In this document: in pieces, positions 1 through 4,968 of the stretch
How positions within the stretch are numbered: the first letter of the stretch is position 1
Layout of the letters: every line of letters begins with the position of its first letter
Source: Synergistaceae bacterium UBA4088
Lineage (GTDB): Bacteria; Synergistota; Synergistia; Synergistales; Thermovirgaceae
Length of the DNA stretch: 5,009 nt
Reading direction: 5' to 3'
NCBI GenBank assembly: GCA_002382605.1
Contig: DFYG01000174.1
Coordinates: forward strand, 1 to 5,009
Position numbers and translations under genes: made by a program
Notes under the pieces: generated by a model
Databases searched by the model: none
The model's input: only the letters and a program-made list of their open reading frames with translations
Told to the model about the DNA's origin: nothing

Positions 1-54
1 GCCTACTATGTCCCTCTTTCCTTCCCCCATGTAGGCTGCTTCCAGGCCAGTTAT
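1..54 (-). repeat. Start of protein repeat unit 3, cut by the window edge
   Basis: The last 18 visible residues (306-323) end in GKRDIVG. This aligns with GPRDLTG of unit 2 and PADLVS of unit 1 at the same spacing of about 140 residues, so at least a third unit begins here. Confidence 0.55.
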
Positions 55-969
55 CTGGTCCGAGTTCTGGTTGGCCGAGTTGTCGATATAAGCTGTGAGG
101 TAATTCCCGTCGGAAAACCGGAGTGCAACTTCAAAACGGCTTCTATCGGCGTCGATAACTCCGTTATCGGTTATCCACAGGTCAAGAACAGTACGATCCG
201 ACAGCCGCAAGTTGATACTGCCGTCGCTGCGGTTTTCTATCCTGTTTCCCTCAACAACAGCGATCGCCCAGCGGCCGTTTCCAGGGATCGTGTCCCACGC
301 GGCTGTAGGATTACCGTCGACAATATCTCGAACCTCGATGGATTCCAGGGTGCCTTCTCCTTCAAGTTCGAGGCGTATGCGGTCATCGATCCTCCCGTCT
401 CCACGTAGATTCTCGTTCCTGCCGGTCAGATCCCTGGGTCCCTTGTCTTGCCAGCGTGCGGAAAGAAGTCTGACACCATATCCGGTATCGGAAGGTTCGA
501 TGGTTATGGTCGAGCTGCTCTCGGAGTTATCGATGAACCGGGCTGTCAGGGTAAATCTTCCGCCTCGCGCGATCGCTCCATTGTCTGCCACTGACAGTTC
601 GAAGGCCATTCCCATCACGAAAGGAACCACGGACATACGGCCACTGCTTTCTGTAAGGATGTTTCCGGAGGAATTTTTGACGTGCATCCCCCATACTCCA
701 TTGCCCGGGGTCGTATCCCAGGCGAAATCGTTGTCCTCCGATCTGAGCAAAAACCCCGCAAGGGCTCCAAATCCCGAAATATTAACGGTAAACCGGGCAT
801 CCGGTCTTCCGTCAGGGTGGCTGATCTCCCCTTCACTCACCAGATCGGCTGGCCCGAAACCATTGAAGGAGAAGTTCTGCACATCCCCCATGGCCGCGAA
901 GGCCCCCGTCGCAAACAATACCAGCATCGCAAGCGATGCCACGATGGATCGAAAAACATTCTGTCTCAT
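1..969 (-). CDS. Secreted repeat protein of unknown function, C-terminus beyond the window
   Basis: The frame is open from an ATG at 969 to the window edge, giving 323 residues without a stop. The start is set by GGGAGG seven bases upstream. Residues 1-25 form a Sec signal peptide: a basic start (MRQNVFR), a hydrophobic core, and a likely cleavage at AFA|A, so the product is exported. The mature part is made of tandem units of about 140 residues. Unit 1 and unit 2 share the motif DGRxDxR followed by alternating hydrophobic residues, AWDTxPGNGxW, and DNGxI with a following RF strand. A third unit starts at about residue 306 and is cut by the edge. The spacing and strand-like patterns suggest beta-sandwich domains on the cell surface or in the periplasm. 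I do not recognise the family and assign no function. It appears to have its own promoter and is probably not part of the methionine operon. Confidence 0.85.
   Translation of the reverse strand, partial: MRQNVFRSIVASLAMLVLFATGAFAAMGDVQNFSFNGFGPADLVSEGEISHPDGRPDARFTVNISGFGALAGFLLRSEDNDFAWDTTPGNGVWGMHVKNSSGNILTESSGRMSVVPFVMGMAFELSVADNGAIARGGRFTLTARFIDNSESSSTITIEPSDTGYGVRLLSARWQDKGPRDLTGRNENLRGDGRIDDRIRLELEGEGTLESIEVRDIVDGNPTAAWDTIPGNGRWAIAVVEGNRIENRSDGSINLRLSDRTVLDLWITDNGVIDADRSRFEVALRFSDGNYLTAYIDNSANQNSDQITGLEAAYMGEGKRDIVG
55..474 (-). repeat. Protein repeat unit 2 (residues about 166-305)
   Basis: Second copy. Landmarks are PRDLTGRNE at 178-186, DGRIDDRIRLELEGEG at 191-206, WDTIPGNGRW at 225-234, and TDNGVIDADRSRF at 267-279. 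It is clearly diverged from unit 1 at the sequence level, so the duplication is old and not a recent DNA repeat. Confidence 0.8.
475..888 (-). repeat. Protein repeat unit 1 (residues about 28-165)
   Basis: First copy of a unit of about 140 residues in the secreted protein. Landmarks are PADLVSEGE at 40-48, DGRPDARFTVNISGFG at 53-68, WDTTPGNGVW at 84-93, and ADNGAIARGGRF at 128-139. The landmarks recur in unit 2 at offsets of 138 to 141 residues. Confidence 0.8.
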
Positions 970-982
970 TCCGATTCCTCCC

Positions 983-994
983 GATTTATAAATC
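983..994. repeat. 12-base perfect palindrome GATTTATAAATC
   Basis: GATTTATAAATC is its own reverse complement and lies directly upstream of the GGGAGG Shine-Dalgarno of the secreted-protein gene. It could be a regulator site or a small 5'UTR hairpin. It is short and AT-rich, so it may also be chance. Confidence 0.3.
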
Positions 995-995
995 A

Positions 996-1032
996 AAAAC
1001 AGGCAAAAGCATTTCAATTATTTGCCTGTTTT
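996..1032 (-). terminator. 12-bp inverted repeat between metW and the secreted-protein gene, probable terminator
   Basis: On the minus strand AAAACAGGCAAA (1032-1021) and TTTGCCTGTTTT (1007-996) are perfect complements around a 13-base loop. The A-tract and T-tract flanks would let it act as an intrinsic terminator in either direction. It sits 55 bases after the metW stop and is the only hairpin there, so it probably ends the metYXW transcript. The GC core is only CAGGC, so strength is uncertain. An operator role is the alternative, because the repeat begins three bases after the -10 box. Confidence 0.55.
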
Positions 1033-1034
1033 GT

Positions 1035-1063
1035 ATTATAACACACTATCACTTTATAGAAAT
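1035..1063 (-). promoter_or_regulatory. Extended -10 promoter for the secreted-protein gene
   Basis: A perfect TATAAT lies at 1040-1035 on the minus strand, preceded by TG one base away (TGTTATAAT), which makes an extended -10. The -35 region is poor: TTTCTA at 1062-1057 (16-base spacer) is the nearest candidate. The start of transcription would fall near 1027, about 58 bases before the ATG at 969. Confidence 0.55.
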
Positions 1064-1086
1064 TGTTTTATTCCGTAATTATTGTT

Positions 1087-1845
1087 TTACCCAGAAGAAG
1101 TGCAACCTGAAGGCCAGATGCTCTTCTCCACGAAAACGAGCATCTCCTCACCTCTGAAATCATCTACGTCCCTGTAGCGGTCAACCCTTCCCTCCGAAAG
1201 GACAAAGACCCCGGACATGGTGACACCCGACTTTTCAGCCCAATCCGCAAAATCCCTGTAGGTGAAGAGATGAACGTTGGGAGAATCGTGCCATTCGTAG
1301 GGGAGCGTCCCCGTCACAGGCATACGCCCTCTGAGAGCGAAATCGACCCATACTTTCCAGAAGGCGAAGTTGGGGAAGGAGACGGCGCATTTTCTGCCCA
1401 CCCTGAGCATCTCTTCCAGAATCCCCATTGGGCGGCGCAATGTCTGCAGGGTTTCTTCAAGGACCACGAGGTCGAAACTCTCGTCGGAGAAACCCCGGAG
1501 CCCCTCGTCAAGGTCCGACTGGATCACCGGAACCCCCCTGGCGATGCACGAGGCCACAGCTTCCGGATCCAGCTCGATGCCCTGTCCCCGTACGGATCGC
1601 GTTTCGATAAGCCGGGAGAGGAGCTCCCCCTGGCCGCATCCAAGATCGAGAACAGATGCTCCTTCCGGGATCTCCTGTTCGAGGATCGCATCCTGCCATC
1701 GGGGCATGACAGGAATAGGAGTGTTGCTCTTCCGGCCTGTCCTGTCTTCTTCCACAAAGTTCATTATCGTCTCCTCGGGAACACCGAAGAAATGGGATGC
1801 GAAATCGACAAGCTTCAGAGTAGAAGCGACTCTTCCGGGAGTCAT
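1087..1845 (-). CDS. metW: MetW, methionine biosynthesis protein (methyltransferase fold)
   Basis: 252 residues with a Rossmann-type SAM-binding fold: motif I VLDLGCGQGELL at 65-76, the acidic strand end GIELD at 89-93, and FDLVVLEETLQ at 124-134. SFPNFAFWKVW (156-166) and LPYEWHDSPNVHLFTYRDF (181-199) are the signature stretches of MetW. Known members are encoded beside metX and are needed with it for homoserine acylation; a methyl transfer has not been clearly assigned to the family. The ATG at 1845 overlaps the metX stop (ATGA) and has AGGAGG nine bases upstream, so translation is probably coupled. The N-terminus is about 45 residues longer than I expect for the family. An alternative ATG at 1764 (residue 28) also has GAGGAG six bases upstream. 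Identification is secure; the start is less so. Confidence 0.93.
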   Translation of the reverse strand: MTPGRVASTLKLVDFASHFFGVPEETIMNFVEEDRTGRKSNTPIPVMPRWQDAILEQEIPEGASVLDLGCGQGELLSRLIETRSVRGQGIELDPEAVASCIARGVPVIQSDLDEGLRGFSDESFDLVVLEETLQTLRRPMGILEEMLRVGRKCAVSFPNFAFWKVWVDFALRGRMPVTGTLPYEWHDSPNVHLFTYRDFADWAEKSGVTMSGVFVLSEGRVDRYRDVDDFRGEEMLVFVEKSIWPSGCTSSG

Positions 1846-3113
1846 GCCCTCTCTCCTCCTTTTTCTATGAATGGCTTCAGAAGCCGGGTGAGGCTATCCT
1901 TTTCCACAAGAAAGGCATCATGCCCGCAGGGGGAGGACAAGTCTGCGTAGGCGATGCTTTTCCCCCGCAGAGTGAGGGCCCTGGAAAAATTCCTGCAGGC
2001 CCGTGAAGGGTAAAGCCAGTCGGTATTAAAGGAGACGACCAGGACATCGGAGGCGATACGTCCGCAGGCCTCCACCAGGTCGCCGCCGCCCCATCGGGAG
2101 GCGTCATAGTGATCCATGGCACTGGATATGTAAAGGTAGCTGTTCGCGTCGAAACGGTCCACGAAGGATCGTCCCTGATGGTTCAGATAGCTTTCAACCT
2201 CGTATTTTGCACTGAAGGCTGTGCGCCCTGTCTTTTGCTTGAGCTTCCTGCCGAACTTGATCTCCATTCCCTCATCCGAAAGGTATGTTATGTGGGCGAG
2301 CATTCTTGCAGCCGCAAGTCCTGAAGCTGGAATATCGCGGCCGTAATAGTTGCCGCCCTTGAACGACGGGTCGTTCAGAATGGAGTATCTGCCCACGGCG
2401 TTGAAGGCGAGTCCCTGCGCGGAAAGACACGGGGCCGCTGCAAGGACGGCCGCTTTTCTCACTCTGTCCGGAAAAGCGAGAGCCCATTCAATGGCCTGCT
2501 GTCCCCCGAGAGATCCGCCGACGACGGCATGGAGTCTTTCGATCCCCAATTCGTCCAGGACACGGGCTTGAAGACGGACCCAGTCTCCGACGGTCACCAT
2601 GGGAAAGGAGAGGCCGTAGGGGCTGCCTGTTTCAGGATCCGGTGATCCGGGTCCGGTCGAACCGTAACAGCTTCCGAGGACGTTCTGGCAGATAACGAAA
2701 TAACGGTTCGTGTCGAGAGCCTTTCCCGGTCCGATGATCCCGTCCCACCAACCCGGTTTCCCCGCTCTCCACGGCCGGTCGTCTCTCTTCCAGTTCTTGT
2801 CCCACCCGGCAGCGTGAGCATCCCCCGAAAGGGCGTGCTCGACGAGGATCACATTGTCCTTCTCAGGGGAAAGATCCCCGTATGTTTCGTATTCCACGTC
2901 CACCCCGGGCAATTTCTCTCCGAGCTCCGTCATGAAGGGTTCTTTCCTTGAGAAGAGGTTCATTTTCCGGCACTCCGTCCACCCCACCGAATAGGGATCC
3001 GACGGGGTTCCGTATTTTTCATTCACACTCTCCACTGAAATCACCACGCTTTTAGACAGATATTCTCTCTGGCTCCCGAAACCTGCAGACGCAAATTCAG
3101 ACGGCGGGTGCAA
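1842..3113 (-). CDS. metX: MetX, homoserine O-acetyltransferase
   Basis: Alpha/beta-hydrolase acyltransferase that moves an acyl group from acyl-CoA to the hydroxyl of L-homoserine, the committed step into methionine. Seen in the sequence, numbered from the TTG at 3113: LSGDAH at 95-100, NVLGSCYGSTGP at 144-155, the nucleophile elbow GGSLGGQQ with Ser201, Asp365 in FNTDWLYP, and His398 in GHDAF, completing the Ser-Asp-His triad. Acetyl rather than succinyl transfer is inferred from the neighbouring MetY and is not read from specificity residues. The start is unsettled. The TTG at 3113 lies in the loop of a small hairpin and lacks a good Shine-Dalgarno, whereas family similarity begins near residue 42 (SVGWTE). 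GTG codons at 3047, 3044, 3035 or 3026 are better candidates; 3035 has GGTGAT close upstream. It lies between metY and metW in one operon. Confidence 0.94.
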   Translation of the reverse strand: MHPPSEFASAGFGSQREYLSKSVVISVESVNEKYGTPSDPYSVGWTECRKMNLFSRKEPFMTELGEKLPGVDVEYETYGDLSPEKDNVILVEHALSGDAHAAGWDKNWKRDDRPWRAGKPGWWDGIIGPGKALDTNRYFVICQNVLGSCYGSTGPGSPDPETGSPYGLSFPMVTVGDWVRLQARVLDELGIERLHAVVGGSLGGQQAIEWALAFPDRVRKAAVLAAAPCLSAQGLAFNAVGRYSILNDPSFKGGNYYGRDIPASGLAAARMLAHITYLSDEGMEIKFGRKLKQKTGRTAFSAKYEVESYLNHQGRSFVDRFDANSYLYISSAMDHYDASRWGGGDLVEACGRIASDVLVVSFNTDWLYPSRACRNFSRALTLRGKSIAYADLSSPCGHDAFLVEKDSLTRLLKPFIEKGGERA

Positions 3114-3142
3114 ACCCGTACTCGCGGCCCTGGGATAAAAGA

Positions 3143-4441
3143 TCAGACATTCCTCAAAGCCTGATCGATATCCTCGAGAATATCGTCTATGTTCTCGATC
3201 CCGATGGAGAGGCGGATCATCTCCGGTGATACGCCGCCTTCACGCTGCTGTTCTTCCGTCAGCTGGCTGTGCGTGGTGCTTGCGGGGTGCAGGGCAAGCG
3301 ATTTGGCATCCCCGACATTGGCCAGGTGGGAGAAGAGCTCCAGGGATTCGATGAATTTCGCTCCCGCTTCGGATCCTCCCTTTATGCCGAACACGACCAT
3401 GCCGCCGAATCCCTTCTTGAGGTATTTGCTCGCAACGGCATGAGTCGGATCGTCCTTCACCCCCGGGAATCGAACCCATGCGACTTTAGGGTGATCCTGC
3501 AGATGCCCGGCGACTTTCGCGGCGTTCTCCACGTGCCGGTCCATGCGGAAGGGCAGGGTCTCTATTCCCTGGAGGAAGATCCAGGCGTTGTCGGGCGAGA
3601 GACAGGCTCCAAGGTTACGGAGCGGCACAGAGCGGTACCGCAAGGCGTAGGCGATCGGGGCAAGTGAGTCCGGAAGGTCGTGGGCCCAGCGAAGCCCGTG
3701 ATAATTGGGGTCGGGGTCGTTCAGCAGCGGAAATCTTTTATTCCCCTTCCAGTTGAACTTGCCCGAATCCGTGACGATGCCGCCGATCGCCGAGCCGTGC
3801 CCCCCGAGCCATTTCGTGAGTGAATTGACCACGATATCCGCGCCGTGTTCGATGGTTCTCAGGAGGTAGGGTGTGGTGAATGTTCCGTCCACGATCAGAG
3901 GTATCCCGGCCTCGTGGGCGATCCGGGCGATCTCCTCTATATCGGTGAAGTCCAGGCCAGGGTTGCCGATGGTCTCGATATATACTGCCTTTGTCTTGTT
4001 AGTGATGGTTTTCCTGAACCCGGCCGGTTCCCTGGGGTTCACGAATCTTGTGGTGATGCCGAACTGCGGGAAGATGGTGTCGAACATTGTATAAGTGCCG
4101 CCGTACAGGTTGTTGGCCGAGACGATCTCATCGCCCTGTCCTGCCAGTGTGATGATCGCGTAATGGATGGCACTTGTTCCCGACGCTGTAGCAACGGAGG
4201 CCGCTCCGCCCTCCAGGAGGGTGATCCGGTCCTCGAGGACCGCCACGGTGGGATTGCCGAGGCGGGAGTAGATGTTTCCCTGCTCGCGCAGCGCGAAAAG
4301 GTCCGCCGCATGCTTTGTGCTCTTGAACACGAACGAGGTGCTTCGCGAAACCGGGATGCCGCGCGCAAGAGTTCCCGGATCCGGTGTCTGGCCTCCGTGG
4401 ATAGCCAGTGTCTCGAAACGGTAATGCCTTTTGCCGCTCAT
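3143..4441 (-). CDS. metY: MetY, O-acetylhomoserine sulfhydrylase (PLP enzyme)
   Basis: 432 residues, full length for the MetY branch of the Cys/Met-metabolism PLP family. It makes homocysteine from O-acetylhomoserine and sulfide, and many members also take methanethiol to give methionine directly. Visible residues: YSRLGNPT from Tyr58 (phosphate contact across the subunit interface), Tyr113 in NNLYGGTY (stacks on PLP), Asp185 in [11 protein letters not shown] (pairs with the pyridine nitrogen), the Schiff-base Lys210 in [26 protein letters not shown] at 377-391, and the carboxylate-binding Arg410 in RLSIGIE. Related gamma-synthases and lyases are usually shorter (about 380-400 residues). The ATG at 4441 has a perfect AAGGAGG seven bases upstream. 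It is the first gene of the operon, behind the SAM riboswitch and the Met/Cys leader region; the stop codon of a tiny upstream ORF overlaps its Shine-Dalgarno. Confidence 0.96.
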   Translation of the reverse strand: MSGKRHYRFETLAIHGGQTPDPGTLARGIPVSRSTSFVFKSTKHAADLFALREQGNIYSRLGNPTVAVLEDRITLLEGGAASVATASGTSAIHYAIITLAGQGDEIVSANNLYGGTYTMFDTIFPQFGITTRFVNPREPAGFRKTITNKTKAVYIETIGNPGLDFTDIEEIARIAHEAGIPLIVDGTFTTPYLLRTIEHGADIVVNSLTKWLGGHGSAIGGIVTDSGKFNWKGNKRFPLLNDPDPNYHGLRWAHDLPDSLAPIAYALRYRSVPLRNLGACLSPDNAWIFLQGIETLPFRMDRHVENAAKVAGHLQDHPKVAWVRFPGVKDDPTHAVASKYLKKGFGGMVVFGIKGGSEAGAKFIESLELFSHLANVGDAKSLALHPASTTHSQLTEEQQREGGVSPEMIRLSIGIENIDDILEDIDQALRNV

Positions 4442-4453
4442 TCTGATCCCTCC

Positions 4454-4525
4454 TTATAGTGTGCTCCCTGTCCTGCCTTTGCTGATACTGACGCACTCAT
4501 CATTCCGCATTTCAGGCTCGTCCAT
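4454..4525 (-). CDS. Possible 23-codon upstream ORF ending on the metY Shine-Dalgarno
   Basis: ATG at 4525 with GGAGGG (4536-4531) five bases upstream opens a 23-residue frame (starts MDEPEMRNDEC, ends GSTL). Its TAA (4456-4454) overlaps the AAGGAGG of metY, so ribosomes ending here could restart at metY 12 bases on. It contains two Met codons and one Cys codon. An overlapping frame from ATG 4530 gives 30 residues with CGMM and stops as ATGA on the metY start, but its Shine-Dalgarno is too close. Translation of either is unproven; the role, if any, would be coupling rather than a functional peptide. Confidence 0.35.
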   Translation of the reverse strand: MDEPEMRNDECVSISKGRTGSTL

Positions 4526-4549
4526 GCCATCCCTCCGTTCAAAAAACAT

Positions 4550-4587
4550 AAAAAAACCGGGATCCTCCTGAAATAGGGGATCCCGGT
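4550..4587 (-). terminator. Second intrinsic terminator of the met leader (attenuator)
   Basis: On the minus strand ACCGGGATCC (4587-4578) pairs perfectly with GGATCCCGGT (4565-4556). A further CCT/AGG can extend the stem inside, and a run of seven T follows (4556-4550), then a second T6 at 4546-4541. It stands between the Met/Cys leader ORF and metY, in the operon's direction, so transcription must pass it to reach metY. This placement and strength suggest an attenuator rather than the end of an upstream gene. Confidence 0.85.
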
Positions 4588-4640
4588 CCAGAAAAAGCGG
4601 CAATGTGCGGTCAATCGCCGAGTTCTCCTGGAGGAGATCC
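4560..4640 (-). promoter_or_regulatory. Candidate antiterminator pairing inside the leader-peptide attenuator
   Basis: GGATCtcCTCC (4640-4630, inside the leader ORF after the control codons) complements GGAGGATCC (4568-4560) over nine pairs with a two-base bulge. The second segment is the 3' arm of the terminator, so the two folds exclude each other. The upstream segment can instead fold locally as TCTCC-TCCA-GGAGA. In this model a ribosome stalled at the Met/Cys codons leaves the segment free to block the terminator. This is a manual pairing, not a computed fold. Confidence 0.4.
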
Positions 4641-4670
4641 GCTGACGTTGCACATCATCATGCCGCACAT
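4597..4670 (-). promoter_or_regulatory. Control-codon segment pairs with the sequence just after the leader stop
   Basis: ATGTGCGG (4670-4663, covering Met-Cys-Gly codons) is exactly complementary to CCGCACAT (4610-4603), which begins directly after the leader ORF's TGA. GCGGCA/TGCCGC (4666-4661 with 4602-4597) gives an overlapping alternative. Translation of the control codons would break this long-range stem, as with the 1:2 stem of classical amino-acid attenuators. Confidence 0.45.
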
Positions 4671-4700
4671 CATCATGCTGTTCGTCCTTGCTGCCGTCAT
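4611..4700 (-). CDS. Met/Cys-rich leader peptide, 29 residues
   Basis: ATG at 4700 with AAGGAGG (4716-4710) nine bases upstream opens 29 codons ending in TGA at 4613-4611. Residues 9-17 read MMMCGMMMC: six Met and two Cys codons within nine. The underlying DNA is a direct repeat ATGATGATGTGC, 12 bases at a 15-base period (4676-4665 and 4661-4650). The ORF lies after the riboswitch terminator and before a second strong terminator, upstream of metY-metX-metW. By analogy with trp, his and leu leader peptides, its likely job is to let the ribosome sense charged Met-tRNA (and Cys-tRNA). The peptide itself need have no function; the tail after residue 18 (NVSGSPPGELGD) is ordinary. Its Shine-Dalgarno can fold with CCTCC just before the ATG, which could limit initiation. 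I know of no named family for it. Confidence 0.7.
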   Translation of the reverse strand: MTAARTNSMMMCGMMMCNVSGSPPGELGD

Positions 4701-4727
4701 GGGAGGTCCCCTCCTTTCCCTCGTAAT

Positions 4728-4757
4728 AAAAAACCTCTCCCCGGGTACGGGAAGAGG
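4728..4757 (-). terminator. Terminator of the SAM riboswitch
   Basis: CCTCTTCCCG (4757-4748) pairs with CGGGGAGAGG (4743-4734), with one T-G wobble and loop TACC, and six T follow (4733-4728). The competing antiterminator is visible: GAGGCT (4778-4773) pairs with AGCCTC (4759-4754), overlapping the 5' arm of the terminator, and GGAA/TTCC can extend it across a bulge that contains the 3' strand of aptamer stem P1. SAM binding would hold P1, free the terminator and stop transcription. Confidence 0.9.
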
Positions 4758-4780
4758 CTGGTTAACGTATTGAGCCTCGA

Positions 4781-4876
4781 CCATCTTCCAGGGTTTCCTG
4801 CAGGAGTTGGCACCGTTTTGCTTTCGCAATGGTTGCCGCGGCTTCTTCGGGCCTGTCCCTCCGCCGCTCTGGATGG
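4781..4876 (-). promoter_or_regulatory. SAM-I (S-box) riboswitch aptamer
   Basis: The minus strand carries the S-box core in order: P1 strand CCATC (4876-4872), AGAG, then GGAGGGACAGGCCCGAAGAA with P2 arms GCGGC and GCCGC, GGCAACC opening P3, a TTGC-GAAA-GCAA apical hairpin, GGTGCC closing P3, P4 CAGG-AAAC-CCTG, and GGAAGATGG whose GATGG (4785-4781) closes P1. P1 can extend by CGA/TCG across a bulged T. The family binds S-adenosylmethionine and turns off methionine and SAM genes. Here the expression platform is a transcription terminator 23 bases downstream. Recognised from motifs by eye, but the order and spacing of conserved blocks leave little doubt. Confidence 0.95.
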
Positions 4877-4939
4877 ATCGATGTCATATAAAGTTTATGG
4901 CGGGTATTGTAATTATCCCCGCTGAAAATATTTCGCAAG

Positions 4940-4968
4940 ACCTTATCAGTAATCTGACCGGGTGTCAA
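4940..4968 (-). promoter_or_regulatory. Candidate promoter of the metYXW leader
   Basis: A perfect TTGACA at 4968-4963 is followed after 17 bases by TAAGGT (4945-4940), which matches TATAAT weakly but has TG one base upstream (TGATAAGGT). Transcription would begin about 55 bases before the aptamer. A weaker alternative, TTGCGA with GATAAT 15 bases on, lies slightly downstream in the same AT-rich stretch. No coding sequence could be recognised from here to the window edge at 5009. Confidence 0.5.

Noticed and set aside
212..991. 259-residue open frame on the plus strand
   Set aside because: It lies opposite the secreted-protein gene, which has a signal peptide, a Shine-Dalgarno and internal protein repeats. 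The plus-strand translation is Ser/Pro/Arg-rich with no domain and no convincing ribosome site.
1270..1950. 226-residue plus-strand frame opposite metW
   Set aside because: metW is clearly the real gene here by family motifs and operon overlap with metX; the plus-strand frame is an antisense shadow.
4438..4668. 76-residue minus-strand frame upstream of metY
   Set aside because: It starts inside the leader ORF and runs straight through the second terminator stem and T-run. Only its last 30 codons, from the internal ATG at 4530, deserve mention.
4611..4829. 72-residue version of the leader peptide starting at 4829
   Set aside because: This upstream start would make coding sequence out of part of the aptamer and the whole riboswitch terminator and has no good Shine-Dalgarno. 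The ATG at 4700 does.
4605..4925. 106-residue plus-strand frame with His-rich runs (HHAAHHHA)
   Set aside because: The His codons are just the reverse complement of the ATGATG and TGC codons of the leader ORF, and the rest covers the riboswitch antisense. A metal-binding peptide is not supported.
4762..4968. 68-residue minus-strand frame across the riboswitch
   Set aside because: The conserved S-box RNA blocks explain this sequence. The frame has no clear ribosome site and overlaps the candidate promoter.
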